From assembly GCA_900208305.1 (NCBI GenBank), contig OAPG01000004.1, forward strand, positions 806,001 to 870,000: 64,000 bases of DNA. Direction: 5' to 3'. The first letter of the stretch is position 1. Each line of letters starts with the position of its first letter. Of the stretch, positions 19,681 through 30,100 are shown one piece after another. A model generated the notes under the pieces. That model did not search any database, was not told the DNA's origin, and saw only the letters and a list, made by a program, of their open reading frames with translations. A program made the position numbers and the translations under genes. Source of the DNA: Melanopsichium pennsylvanicum (Eukaryota; Basidiomycota; Ustilaginomycetes; Ustilaginales).

Positions 19681-22600
19681 ATGTCGGCCTCTTCACCAAC
19701 ACCAAGCGAGAGCTTTGGGAACACAATAATTCCTCACGAGCAGCGTCGTATAGGACACATATGTGCGATCCTCGTGCGCAATCTCTCCCTTCGTCCCACA
19801 CGCGACCGTGCGCTGCAGACCCTCACATCCACACGACCAGGCGGCTCAAGCCAATATCACATCACTTCCGACGATGCTGATCTAACTCTCAGTCTCGCAC
19901 GATCCAACAGCAAAGGCAAGGACAAGGCAAACGGGTTGCACCGTCCCCGTAGGAGTGCGAGTTGGAGCAGGCACGGCATCGGCCTTTCCGACGATGAAGG
20001 TCATGACGAGGTGGATGCAAACTCGGCGTCGACTTCCGCCTCATCCAAGTCATATTTGACTGCTCGAAATAATGGGTTGGATCACAGAGGACGGTCTGGC
20101 TCTTCTGCGAGTTTTCGACGCACTTCTGATCACGAACTTACAACAACATCTTCACTGAGCTCCTCAATCGAAGCCAGCCCCCGACCGATCCTCAAACGAT
20201 CCTCGAGCACAAAAGATGGCAGGGACGCACGCACATCTAGCTCACCTGGAGAAAGTTCCGCTTCCAGCTTTCTGGACGAACTTGGAGCAAATACCATTAT
20301 GCTATCTCGCTCTGACTCGCGCAGTTCCTCACATTCGTCACATACCATCCGCAGATCGTTGCATCGGGCGCGGACGACTAGCATGGCGTCTTCCACCAGC
20401 ATTCGCAGCGTGAGGTTCGACGAAAGCCACGTCGGCGCAAACGACGGGGTAAAGTGGCCACTCAGGATCTCAGGAAGATTGAATGTGTCCTCTCGCTATG
20501 CACTCTTCTCCCAGAGGAGTCTAGCGCAGATCATGACGGATCGCATGCTGGAGTGCTGTGTCGAGCTGTCGCTTATACCCAGCAAGATAGGAAATGGTGC
20601 AGCAGCAGGAGTGGCAGAAACAGATAGCGAGCCACAGACAGCCTTCTACCGCACATCAGACTCCAAGCCAGGGCTACATCACTCGTGGGGCTACCTGGGC
20701 GGCGATCCTATCACTCCAGAGCGTGACTTTGGTCTGAACACCGATCTTTCCACGCTCTTAGAAGCATCCAGGCTCAGCATCAAGGTCTGTTCGCGATCGC
20801 CGCCAGCGCAAGGGCCTGGTGTCGATGCGAAGGCCTCTTCAATATCATCCAAGACAGCGAAAGACTGGAAGATCGTCCGCCAGACTAGCGTCGATTTGCG
20901 CGACCTCGAGCCTTTGCCTGGGAATTTGCAAGATGCGACTCTCGCACTCCCTCCCAACTCCATCCTGCTTGGACTTGCGCCAGGTGCCAACTCGCTCTCC
21001 GGACGGGCCAACCTCACTTCACCCGATTCGCAAACAGAGCCAGGTGGCGCTCCAGCTTTAGACGAGGCAAAGAGCGGACCGAAACTCACTCGACAGGTCA
21101 GCGAGAGAGAGGCAGAGAGAACGAGACACATACTCGAAAGTATCATCTACTACGTAATACCGCTCATTCCAGGGCAACAAGGAGCTGCAGGCAAGCATGC
21201 GGACGAAGGCACCACCCACGCTGACAAGGGCAAGAGTCAAGCAGGTCGTGATGCCAGTCTGAGCCGCTCTCCAACACTCCGTCGTCGTGCATCAGTCGAG
21301 GGCTACGCGTCCGACCCGGAGAGTGCTGCGAATTGCAAAACCGCACCAAAGCTCACGGCTATGCCCGCTTCATCTATGTCGAACACGACTGTCTTGCCAA
21401 CCGCTTCTGCTGCCCTCACGTCAGAAGCCAGACGCAGAGAGCGACGCAAAGCATTCGAAGACGAGCAACGGCGCGCTCTTGAGCTCAGCCTACGCGAGAC
21501 GAAGATGATGCCGAGCTACAATCTTGATCAAGCACGATCTTTGGCGAAGAAGCAAGCTAAACTGCAGGATCTACTTTCCGAAGTGGACGAGCTGCGACAT
21601 CAGAACGGAGAGCTGCTCAACGATCGTAACGGACCCATCCAACTACGACTCAAGCAAGAAGAGCAGAAAGCGAGGTACGCAGCTGTTCGGCAGATGGCTG
21701 TGGACGAAGGAAAAAGCCTTGCTTGGAAACGGTCTGAGCTGGAAGGGCGAAAGGCCGCGGTGGAAGGTCGGCGCAATGCGATTCAAGCCTTCAGATCGCT
21801 CTTTGAAACAGCTGATGCTACATCTTGCAAGCTCAGAAGGGAGCTGGACGCGCTGAAGAGCAAGAAAGCGGAGCTAGCTGTTCACATCCATGCTCAGCGA
21901 GTTTTGCTGCTGCGCGACTTGGAGATCATCTTTCCTATCGAGTTATCCGATGCCTCATCTTTGCTTTTCTCAATCTGCGGCCTGCCGCTGCCCAACGCCG
22001 TTGCCTCGCTTGCGTCGACCGAGCTGAGCACCGAGGAAAAGCGATGGAAAGAAACTCTAAAACGCAGCTCTCTTCCCCCATCGAGCCGCCCCGTGTTCCA
22101 TCCCTTCGACGACGACACCATGTCGACTGCTTTCGGTCTCGTTGCCCAACTAGTGGTACTGCTCTCCACGTACCTTGGCACTCCCATCCACTACCCACTT
22201 GCAACGGCGGGAAGTCGGGCTGTGGTCCAGGATACCATCTCGCTAATGTCTGGCCCACGAGCCTTTCCATTGTATAGCAAGGGGATGGAAAAGTACAGGT
22301 ACGAATATGCAGCGTTTCTTCTGAACAAGGACATCGAACAACTGATGAGTGTCCATTCAGTGACAGTCATCGACATCAGACATACATTGCCGAACCTCAA
22401 GAATCTCATGGTCACCGTCAGTGCCGCGGCGGGGCCGGCAAGTATAGCGAGTAGGAAGAGTCACATTGGGAAGAACGAGATTAGCTTGCGGTCAGCCAAA
22501 TCTTCGATGTCACTCATGCAAAGGAATGGGGGGGATGGCGAAGAGGCGGGGGACGGAGCTAAGGTGATTGGCGGCCAAGCCAACAAGCCTGAGTTGGGGT

Positions 22601-22779
22601 TGGGGTTGGGATTGCCGACCCTGACTGGTGGTGCCAAGGTAGAACCGGCGCAAGATACTTTGATGACAACAAGGGTGTTGGGGGCGCCAAGCAAGCCCAC
22701 AGCCACCCCTGCTACTGCTAGCGGTGCTATTTCTTCAGTAACCCGGGCTCTGAGCTACTTTAGTGGCGGCACGCGTTGA
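19681..22779 (+). CDS. VPS38: Vps38/UVRAG-like subunit of class III PI3-kinase complex II
   Basis: One exon, 1032 residues, starting at the ATG at 19681 (MSASSPTPSESFG), which is followed by RRIGHICAILVRNL, a typical family N-terminus. A Ser-rich insertion (about 75-260) is followed by a probable C2-like region (about 265-520, including RYALFSQRSLAQIM). A long coiled coil lies at about 595-745 (SLAKKQAKLQDLLSEVDELR). The C-terminal UVRAG/Atg14 domain (about 745-910) carries LLRDLEIIFPIE, FPLYSKGMEKYRYEYAAFLL and RHTLPNLKNLM. In yeast and animals this subunit directs Vps34 to endosomes for phosphatidylinositol 3-phosphate synthesis and vacuolar protein sorting. The protein is longer than typical because of disordered insertions. 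The Gly/Ala-rich tail after about 915 looks disordered. Atg14 is the alternative, but the LNKDIEQL and RHTLPNLKNL motifs favour UVRAG/Vps38. Confidence 0.85.
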   Translation: MSASSPTPSESFGNTIIPHEQRRIGHICAILVRNLSLRPTRDRALQTLTSTRPGGSSQYHITSDDADLTLSLARSNSKGKDKANGLHRPRRSASWSRHGIGLSDDEGHDEVDANSASTSASSKSYLTARNNGLDHRGRSGSSASFRRTSDHELTTTSSLSSSIEASPRPILKRSSSTKDGRDARTSSSPGESSASSFLDELGANTIMLSRSDSRSSSHSSHTIRRSLHRARTTSMASSTSIRSVRFDESHVGANDGVKWPLRISGRLNVSSRYALFSQRSLAQIMTDRMLECCVELSLIPSKIGNGAAAGVAETDSEPQTAFYRTSDSKPGLHHSWGYLGGDPITPERDFGLNTDLSTLLEASRLSIKVCSRSPPAQGPGVDAKASSISSKTAKDWKIVRQTSVDLRDLEPLPGNLQDATLALPPNSILLGLAPGANSLSGRANLTSPDSQTEPGGAPALDEAKSGPKLTRQVSEREAERTRHILESIIYYVIPLIPGQQGAAGKHADEGTTHADKGKSQAGRDASLSRSPTLRRRASVEGYASDPESAANCKTAPKLTAMPASSMSNTTVLPTASAALTSEARRRERRKAFEDEQRRALELSLRETKMMPSYNLDQARSLAKKQAKLQDLLSEVDELRHQNGELLNDRNGPIQLRLKQEEQKARYAAVRQMAVDEGKSLAWKRSELEGRKAAVEGRRNAIQAFRSLFETADATSCKLRRELDALKSKKAELAVHIHAQRVLLLRDLEIIFPIELSDASSLLFSICGLPLPNAVASLASTELSTEEKRWKETLKRSSLPPSSRPVFHPFDDDTMSTAFGLVAQLVVLLSTYLGTPIHYPLATAGSRAVVQDTISLMSGPRAFPLYSKGMEKYRYEYAAFLLNKDIEQLMSVHSVTVIDIRHTLPNLKNLMVTVSAAAGPASIASRKSHIGKNEISLRSAKSSMSLMQRNGGDGEEAGDGAKVIGGQANKPELGLGLGLPTLTGGAKVEPAQDTLMTTRVLGAPSKPTATPATASGAISSVTRALSYFSGGTR

Positions 22780-23004
22780 TAAAGTCGCCGGCATTCTCAT
22801 TCAAATTGGATTCGTCGCAAATGACATCCGATTCATGCCTACTCGAAAAGTTCACTCGACATGATCTTGTCCGCAGGTCCTGCATCTGGATTGCAGTGCG
22901 AAAATCTAAAAGCGGAGAAAGCCATCACAGTCAAGCCAAAGTGGTGTTTGAACTACAGAACGCGATGAGATCAGATTGATGTGCCTGATGGAACGGTATG
23001 TGTG

Positions 23005-23404
23005 TTACTGGGCCTCGTTTTGACGCTTGTCGAGCTTCTTCCTGAGTTCAGCATCGAGTTGAGCCTCCTCTTCTGTCTGACGGTTGGAGTAGCCCTTGCA
23101 TTCGAGATCGCGTTCGATTTGCTCGTTGTGGGTACGGTGGTTGCCTGTTCGTTCTGCCTCGTCGTTCTTCAAAGGCGAAGATAACATGTCCAATAATGAA
23201 GCAGATGATTGTGTCAGTGTCGTAGGAGAGGCATCCTGTGCGGTAGAGCGGATTAAATATGTCATTCTGACTTGTACGTACGCCGTCGTGACCAGGTGCC
23301 TCCTTCATGATCTTTTCATTGAGGCTGTCGACTAAGTCGTTGCCGTTGGCTCCCACGACCTGGTGGATCTTCTTGAAGGATTGGTCGGTGGTCTTGTTGC
23401 CCAT
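23005..23404 (-). CDS. Small conserved-looking protein, 94 residues, two exons
   Basis: Exon 1 (23404-23282, 41 codons) and exon 2 (23166-23005) join in phase 0 across a 115-bp intron with donor GTACGT, branch-like CACTGAC and acceptor GAAG. The product is hydrophilic: exon 1 reads MGNKTTDQSFKKIHQVVGAN and continues to KEAPGHDG; exon 2 is Glu/Arg/Gln-rich and ends KKLDKRQNEAQ. No signal peptide or membrane helix is present. The regular composition and clean splice phase support a real gene. I do not recognise the family. It is convergent with the Vps38-like gene, 225 bp apart. Confidence 0.6.
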
Positions 23405-24187
23405 GATTGCGGTATTTGGTGCCTGAAACGGGTGTGATTATGTATATGGCTAGGGTGGGCAACGAGAACCGGCTTTTGCTATCGCCTATATATTTTTTCG
23501 GCGCAGACCAAACCAACGAGGCCAGGCCAAAGCAGCGGGCATCGGTTACGCAATGCAACAGTAACAACACTCTACGATTCAGCCTCGAAGATCTTCCACA
23601 AAACGCAGCCGATGACACTTTCACTGCACACCGTAGAGACTCTCAGAGGTCCCAAAGCACTGGAGCAGGAGAGCAGAAGATGAGTCAGAGCCTCAAACTT
23701 ATTCTATCGCAAAGGCTTCACGCTCACCAGCCATGAAGCGGGGTCGTATGACACATACGGTAGGTTACTGTAGAACGGAGAAGATCTCGGAGCTGTGTTT
23801 CGGCTGTCACGTCAAAGTGCGCGGCCACGACGTCGATGGTGAATCAGCCTGCACGTTTCCACCGTGCCAATCACTCGGCCGCTTCACTTGTGCAAGTCTA
23901 ACATACGGTAAAAAAGTTGGACCCTCCTCCACTTTTCCCTCGGGTTGATGGGAACGGCAGGCCTATGTTCTTCCGGTTGCATTTTGGCTTTGCTGAGAAA
24001 GACGTCCTATTCTTGGCTGGCTCGAGCTTCGGGTCGGAACTTGGTCAGACCCTTTCGTCCAGAAACACCACCGTCTCTACTCAAGACGCTCCAGAAACCA
24101 CAGATCCTCTCTTGCCAGCATCCGAGCGACTACATACGTACATTTCTCTTCCCAACGACGGCAACAACACTGACAATTTCTGGTACA
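23405..24187. other. Intergenic region between divergent genes
   Basis: About 780 bp between the 94-aa gene on the minus strand and the membrane-protein gene on the plus strand, so it should hold both promoters. The frame of the membrane protein is open back to about 23945, and an ATG at 23948 would add an 80-residue Arg/Leu-rich, presequence-like N-terminus. That alternative start cannot be excluded. Nothing else stands out. Confidence 0.45.
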
Positions 24188-26062
24188 ATGGATAGCAGGC
24201 AGGACATGGCCAGCTTTGGCTCTAGCCCGAACTCCACCAATCCCAATAACGGTACCCGTCTTCCAGGACTAGCAGGCACAGAAAGCGAAAAACAACTAAC
24301 GCCACGAGAACTCGGCGCCCTTCGAACCATCAAGCGCAATGTCGATGCTACCAAATACGGTGGCTGGATGTTGGGAGCTGCTGGCACGTACGTGTTGATC
24401 TCGCGACGTACACCACCACCTAGGCTCCTGTCTAGGCTAGGATGGAGTGTAGTCGGCGGCTTGGGCGGTAGCTTTCTGACCATGCCCATCGGTATTCTAC
24501 TGAGTCGGAATGTACTCAAGGACGTCGAGGATCCGCAGCATTTGAGGAGAGTGCTGGCGGGAGCTATGGAAGAGCAAAGGCAAGGAAGGAGGCCGCAGAT
24601 CGGTGTGTCAGGTGGCAAGGGCCTGAATGGGGAGCAGCCAGCGGAGTTTGGGCAGCAACAAGCGCAGGATCAGGGAGAATGGGGAAGCGAGAAGAGCGCA
24701 CAGAACTATGGAGGATTCGACAAGAACGGTAACAGCACTGCAGCGGACTCGTTCGACTCGTTCACTTCCACACAGCCAAGCTCCGACGCACGAAGCAGTA
24801 GTGGTGGAATTGGCGCCAGGAGTGCGTCTACCGAGCCATCTCCCACCACTCGACCGCCGGATGGTACTGGTGCAGGGACACGCTGGTCCCAGCTGCGTGG
24901 CGAAAGAGGCGTGGAGCCAAGCAAGTGGGAGCGCATCCGACAGGACAATGCCCGAACCGCCTATAGCCGCACTTCTGCCTCCTCGTCCTCCCAGTCGCAG
25001 CCCAATTCCGTCAACCCTTCCCAATCAGCCCCATCCTCTCGCTCCAAGCCAGTGCGCAGCGACGAGCCAGTGATGACCCTATCTGGTTCCGATGATGACC
25101 CTCGCTGGAGTTCGCCCGCCACTTTCTCTCCGCAATCGAGCGGCTGGGGGAATGGAGAGTTCGTCGATGACCCTGCTGCCTCTCGCAACAACTCGTCCGC
25201 CAAACGTGGATACGGCATTCTCTCGGTTCTCGAAGATGATCCATCAAAATCTTCAGCATACCAGCTGGAAAGCGATGCACCGATCCAAGTGGTCAAGGGG
25301 TCTCTTCTCGCATCTCTTGTTGGAGGCGTTTCGGGCTCGATCTATGGCGTACTCAAAGGCCGTCAAGGAGCAGGTACGGTTCTGGGCACGCGTATGGCGT
25401 TCTCCTCTTTTGCTTTCGCCTTTCCTTTCTTCGCCGTTCGAGAGTACATCATGGCGCCTGTGCTCAATAGGACGAACAGCGGACCCGACCCGAAAAACAG
25501 ACACATGCGCTTGAAGGAGGTCAGCAGGAACAAGCACACAGATAAATTGGTTGCATCCGGGCTCGCCGGTGCAGTGGTTGGTGCGGGTGCGGCGGGCTTT
25601 ACGAGGGGAGCTGGTGCAGTACACAAGGGGTTTGTAACATTTGGAGCTGCCTGCACCGGTCTTCAATTGGTCGGCAACGAGTTGCGGGTCGCTAGAGATA
25701 CACTCATTCGTCCCTCTCCGCGACGGATTCCTGTGCCGGAGTCTATGATTACATCGGCAAATCCCGGTAGTTCCGATGCGGCCGTCTCGGCAGCCACAGC
25801 AACCAGCCCTTTGATCGACATCAACCCAAACCATACCCAAAAAGTTCAAGAAAATCCGGAGGAGAACAAGACGGGCAAATCTTGGCTTAACAAGGTCAGG
25901 AGCGCCATGCCGATCCGAAGTGTTTCTGATCAAGAGTACGAGGACGAGTTGAAGGGAAGGTTGAGCGGGGTGAATCAACGCATGGCAGATGTTGAGATGG
26001 AGATCAAGGAGATTGAACAGATGTTGAAGCAGCATGAACAAAGCAATCCTGCAAGTGTTTAG
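24188..26062 (+). CDS. Membrane protein with Tim17/22/23-like glycine-rich segments
   Basis: 624 residues from the ATG at 24188 (MDSRQDMASFGSS). Residues about 55-105 hold hydrophobic Gly-rich stretches (YGGWMLGAAGTYVLI; GWSVVGGLGGSFLTMPIG). A long disordered middle (about 125-345) is Ser/Gln-rich. A second membrane module (about 360-515) carries GSLLASLVGGVSGSIYGVLK, a GTRMAFSSFAFAFPFFAVRE helix and VASGLAGAVVGAGAAGFTRG, which resembles Tim17-type four-helix proteins. The end is a coiled coil (MADVEMEIKEIEQMLKQ). A mitochondrial inner-membrane role is likely from this resemblance but not shown. An upstream ATG at 23948 would add a basic presequence-like stretch. Other small membrane-protein families with GxxxG helices remain possible. 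Confidence 0.6.
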   Translation: MDSRQDMASFGSSPNSTNPNNGTRLPGLAGTESEKQLTPRELGALRTIKRNVDATKYGGWMLGAAGTYVLISRRTPPPRLLSRLGWSVVGGLGGSFLTMPIGILLSRNVLKDVEDPQHLRRVLAGAMEEQRQGRRPQIGVSGGKGLNGEQPAEFGQQQAQDQGEWGSEKSAQNYGGFDKNGNSTAADSFDSFTSTQPSSDARSSSGGIGARSASTEPSPTTRPPDGTGAGTRWSQLRGERGVEPSKWERIRQDNARTAYSRTSASSSSQSQPNSVNPSQSAPSSRSKPVRSDEPVMTLSGSDDDPRWSSPATFSPQSSGWGNGEFVDDPAASRNNSSAKRGYGILSVLEDDPSKSSAYQLESDAPIQVVKGSLLASLVGGVSGSIYGVLKGRQGAGTVLGTRMAFSSFAFAFPFFAVREYIMAPVLNRTNSGPDPKNRHMRLKEVSRNKHTDKLVASGLAGAVVGAGAAGFTRGAGAVHKGFVTFGAACTGLQLVGNELRVARDTLIRPSPRRIPVPESMITSANPGSSDAAVSAATATSPLIDINPNHTQKVQENPEENKTGKSWLNKVRSAMPIRSVSDQEYEDELKGRLSGVNQRMADVEMEIKEIEQMLKQHEQSNPASV

Positions 26063-26250
26063 GGTTGCGTTTTCTTGTCCGCTTATGCTCAGAAGTCTTG
26101 GTTTTTATCAAGCTGCGTTGCAACCTATCATTCAGGTGATTCATGCTTGTGTAAATTACGATTCTGCGTGAGATTCAATTGTGAAAGTTATAAAAGGATT
26201 CCGGTACAAATACAGTTAGGAGGGCGTGAGAAATGCGTTGATTGGTGCCT

Positions 26251-26705
26251 TTATCCCTGACGCTGTGGGGGAAAAAGCCATGAAAAGAGCGAGTACAACA
26301 CAAATGGCCACAAGCGTCAGCCAACATGATCCGAGCCTGTATCGACGGATTAACGTCAATCATTTCCAAGTGAATCATGAAGAGTATGATACTTACCTGC
26401 TTGTGCTTGGGATCCTTGCTGCAAATCACATAGAGCCTTCCCTTGCGCCTCACGACGGAGCAACCATCACAGAATTTTTTGACGGAAGAACGGACCTTCA
26501 TACCTCTCTGCTGGTGTTCTGCTGCTGTCAAAGCTCGTGCTGCTGAGGCTGCAGCAGCAATTCGATTGCCAGATGTGTTGAGTGGCGTGTTGGCCTTGAG
26601 CAATGCTGATGAAGAGGAGGAGGAGCAGAAGCAGGCCTGTGCTGGGGCGTTGAGAACAGCGCGCAAAGGCTGCTTGGCAAGTACTCGGATTGCTGTCAAG
26701 AACAT
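26251..26705 (-). CDS. MRPL36: Mitochondrial large-subunit ribosomal protein bL36m
   Basis: Exon 1 (26705-26397) and a 12-nt last exon (26262-26251, encoding RQG and the stop) join in phase 0 across a 134-bp intron (donor GTAAGT, acceptor CACAG), giving 106 residues. The first about 68 residues form a Ser/Ala/Arg-rich mitochondrial presequence ([19 protein letters not shown]). The mature part is a complete bacterial-type L36: [20 protein letters not shown] followed by [18 protein letters not shown], with the three Cys and one His that bind zinc. Without the tiny last exon the protein would miss its conserved C-terminal RQG. The symbol follows human naming. It shares a 431-bp divergent promoter region with URB2. 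Confidence 0.93.
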
Positions 26706-27136
26706 GTTTTTTGTGGAAAAGTGTAGCTTTCTGTGTCAGGGTGTGAGGCCAAGGGTAAGAGGTGGATAGGGTGATATTTGATGTCTGATGTAGGGTGGAG
26801 ATGGTGACGAAAGCTTGAGATGGTGGTGTCGGAAACTTTAGAAAAGCTAAAATCAGAGCCTGGGCGTTTGTTGACTCGCACGATAAGAAGAATCTACATG
26901 CTGCTGTCTCTCGAAATTTCAAAAGTCAAAAGCTAAAAAAACAAAAAGGTCGAGTGTCAGGGTCGGGCTCTCAGAGAGTGTGTCTCTGTGCAACCCGCCA
27001 AACCCACGGACCGCAGCCTGGTTATGCTCAACCATTCTGGTGTTACGTGTTCATCGACTCATCACCTTTGCAGGACTTTCATCATCTGTCTTGGACCAGG
27101 CTCTAAGCATAGCAAGCAGGAAGCGGTATACCAACC
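26706..27136. promoter_or_regulatory. Divergent promoter region of bL36m and URB2
   Basis: 431 bp between two divergent start codons, of a mitochondrial ribosomal protein and a cytosolic ribosome-assembly factor. It contains AAGCTTGAGATGGTG (near 26811) and an A-rich run at 26930-26946. I can name no binding site with confidence. The pairing of two ribosome-related genes suggests, but does not prove, shared control. Confidence 0.4.
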
Positions 27137-30100
27137 ATGCCCACGGCGACACGCAGCCAAGCAGCTGCAGCAGGGCCAAGTACATCCTACAATGCTGTCA
27201 CTTCAGCTCTGGCAATTGCTTCCATCACCACCTCAGAACAACTCGTCAAGACGCTTCGCATACCACTGCCGCCTGCTGATGGGATAAGCAAGGTCGACAT
27301 CGCCTCTGAAGCATGGCATTCGGCTAGCTTCTTTGTTCCTAAGAAGGCTGAGCTGCTGTCGCAGTGGACCCTCGAGTATCTTTGTTCCTCTCTGCGAGCC
27401 TCTCCCTTGGCCTCAGCACCAGGTACGCCAAGCAAAGGCAAGAACAAGTCAAAGCAGCAACAGAAAGTGTTATTCGAAACTCCAACGGAAATCGACTTGA
27501 AAGCATGGCAGCTCCTCTCAACCATCATCACAGCACAAGTGGGCCCCGATTCCGAGCTCACCGAAACGGCAAAGCGCAGCTGGGTTTCACACCTGGCCAA
27601 CACTCAACCAATTCTCAACCTTGCAGGCTCTTTTGCAAATCAATTGCAACAAGCTTTCAGCTTCTCGCTGCAGAAGCGCGAAGCTTTGATGTCATCTGCA
27701 TCAATTTCCCTCGCCAGACTCTTACCTCCAGCCACATCGAGGACAGCAGCAACCAATATCGAAGCTGCCACAGACGCCATACAGGCCTGGCTTAGCTTCT
27801 TCACCTCAGAACGCTCCACGGTCGAGCAACAGACTGGCTACACAATCCTGCATTCCATGGTCTCCACCTGGACAACATCACTGCAGTATGGTACGAACGC
27901 CAAGAGGAACTATCAGCACTTTTGTAACATTGCCATTTCCTCGCTCCTGGACGCTCTCTGTGCCCTTGGAACTTCTGACGATGAGCATTCAACCTTGGTG
28001 ACTCTGCAGCTGAAAGAGTTGGTTGAGATGATCGCGGCTGAATCACTTTTTACAGAAGATGTTCAGCGAGCGCTTTTACAAGCCGCTCGCAGCGCAGAGA
28101 TCACTCGCACTCCCAGTTGGAAACACTCCAAGGTCACCACTTCCATCGCCGTCGTGCAGCAATTGACCGCGCTTTTACAGGACCCACTCCGCCACTCTGC
28201 GGCACTTTGCTCCCTTCCAATCCTCAGTGACCTCTTATGCACAAAGCTTCGCCGTGGTGAAGCGCTCAATGCCGTTGCCAGCTCCAGCAGTACCTTGTCC
28301 GGGTCGGTGCGCGAGACACAGCTCGCACTCGTTCGCAAAACAATGCTAGCTGAATGGTTCTTCCCACTTCTTCCCTACATACTTGGCAGCCATTCGGCAC
28401 GAGACAAGCGAGCCTCTGTACGCAAAGGCATCCTTCGTAGCATCGAACAGCATAACCTCTACATCATATCCTGCGACGAAGCCGAAGAATGGCGATCTTT
28501 CCTGACTTCTCTGTTCTCGACTACTCGCAACGAACTGCGTCAGGTCATTACAACCACCACCATCACTAACTTCCGAGAAGTGACAAGGGAGACTGCGGAT
28601 CATCTAAAGTCTCTCGCCTCACTATGGCGGCTCGAGAAGTCGGTCATTGAAGAAGACCTCGTCTCGATCTTTGCACTCGTTGCAGTCCAACCTGTGGACA
28701 AGACGGCCCTGTCAAGAGGAGAAGAGCTATACAGCTCAACAAAGGCTGGGATGGAGTTCTTCCGTGCAGCAGCAGCAATTTATGCGAGGTTAAGGACCAT
28801 ACCATCTCTGGTGAACAATGTGTTGAGCAGCGTCAAGGTGGCGCACGAGTCATGTGCCAGAAAGGACGAAATGGGGTTGATACTTTTCACATCGCAAACG
28901 TTCATGGCCGAATTTGGAAAGTTGTGTAGGGATAGTGTCACGGCTACGCAAGTTCCCGATCTTCTCTCCCGGCTTCAGGGCTTAGTACACAACCTCGACT
29001 CGATCTCAACCGCTACCTCGGCTACTCCGAAGGCCAAGAGACAGCGCACGGCGTCGAAGCCAGATTCGTCCCTGGGTGGTGCCAACGCACTTACTGCACA
29101 GCTCCAGATAGCAGCGCAAGTAGTCCAATCCGTAAATCTTGCGCCCACCCTTCGTGCGCGTTCCATCGTTGCTGCCGAAGAGCTGCACAACAATCTCATC
29201 TTGCCTTGTCTCGACCCAGCTCTTTCGTCAACACACACGCCTTCTTCGCCCAGCACATATGGTGTGGCAGCAGCAGCATTGAGGATGCGCCAAGCGTTAC
29301 TGTCCGAAAAGTGGCGATACGACTCGTCAGAACCGGTCAAGCTCAATGGCTCGTTGCCTTCTGAAAGTCTGCCTTGCTTGGAATCAGACTTTGACGAGCG
29401 AGCAGACTCCTTCCTCGAGCTACTCTCGCAACCAAACCCTGATCCGTCTCTGTGCCAGTTGCAGTTTCAGATCTTGCAGGCTTTTTTGCAGCGTGCCGAG
29501 AGGGATGCTTCCCTCGACATTACCACCTCTCGATATTGCCTACTCATCTCGCAGGACTCCGGACCGCTTTTTGAATTTTTCGAGAACCTTCTCTACACCG
29601 AGACTTCCAATGCGAGCGCTTGGTCCGGCTCCCCTTACCTCGTCAACAATAGCAACGAGCTGAAGCAAGTCATCTGGATGGCCATCGTCACTCGCTGGGC
29701 ATCGCTCTTCGAGATCTTGGCTGGAGAGAAGACGCTCAAAATGCTCGCGGCTAAGCTCGTCGCGACGAGTGGCACAAATCGGATCTATCAGACTGAGTTG
29801 CATTACATCACGTCAACAGCATTGAGAAACGCCGCGTTCCTAGAGTTGCCAAAGTGGCGCAAACACATCCTCGAGACTGTTCGGGACAAATGCTCTAATG
29901 GTGATACACTGGAGCACAGGCTGGCGGCTACGGCCCCACTCTGGATCACTCCAATCGAGTGGGTAAATAGGTCCGCTCGAGCATCGCTTGCTGCCAGGTT
30001 GCTCATGCTCGACCGAGACATTGTGAAAGCACAATCTGTCAAGGTCTCGGTGAAGGACTGGGTGGAGCTTCGCAGTCTCCTATCTAGGATTCTCGAGGAG

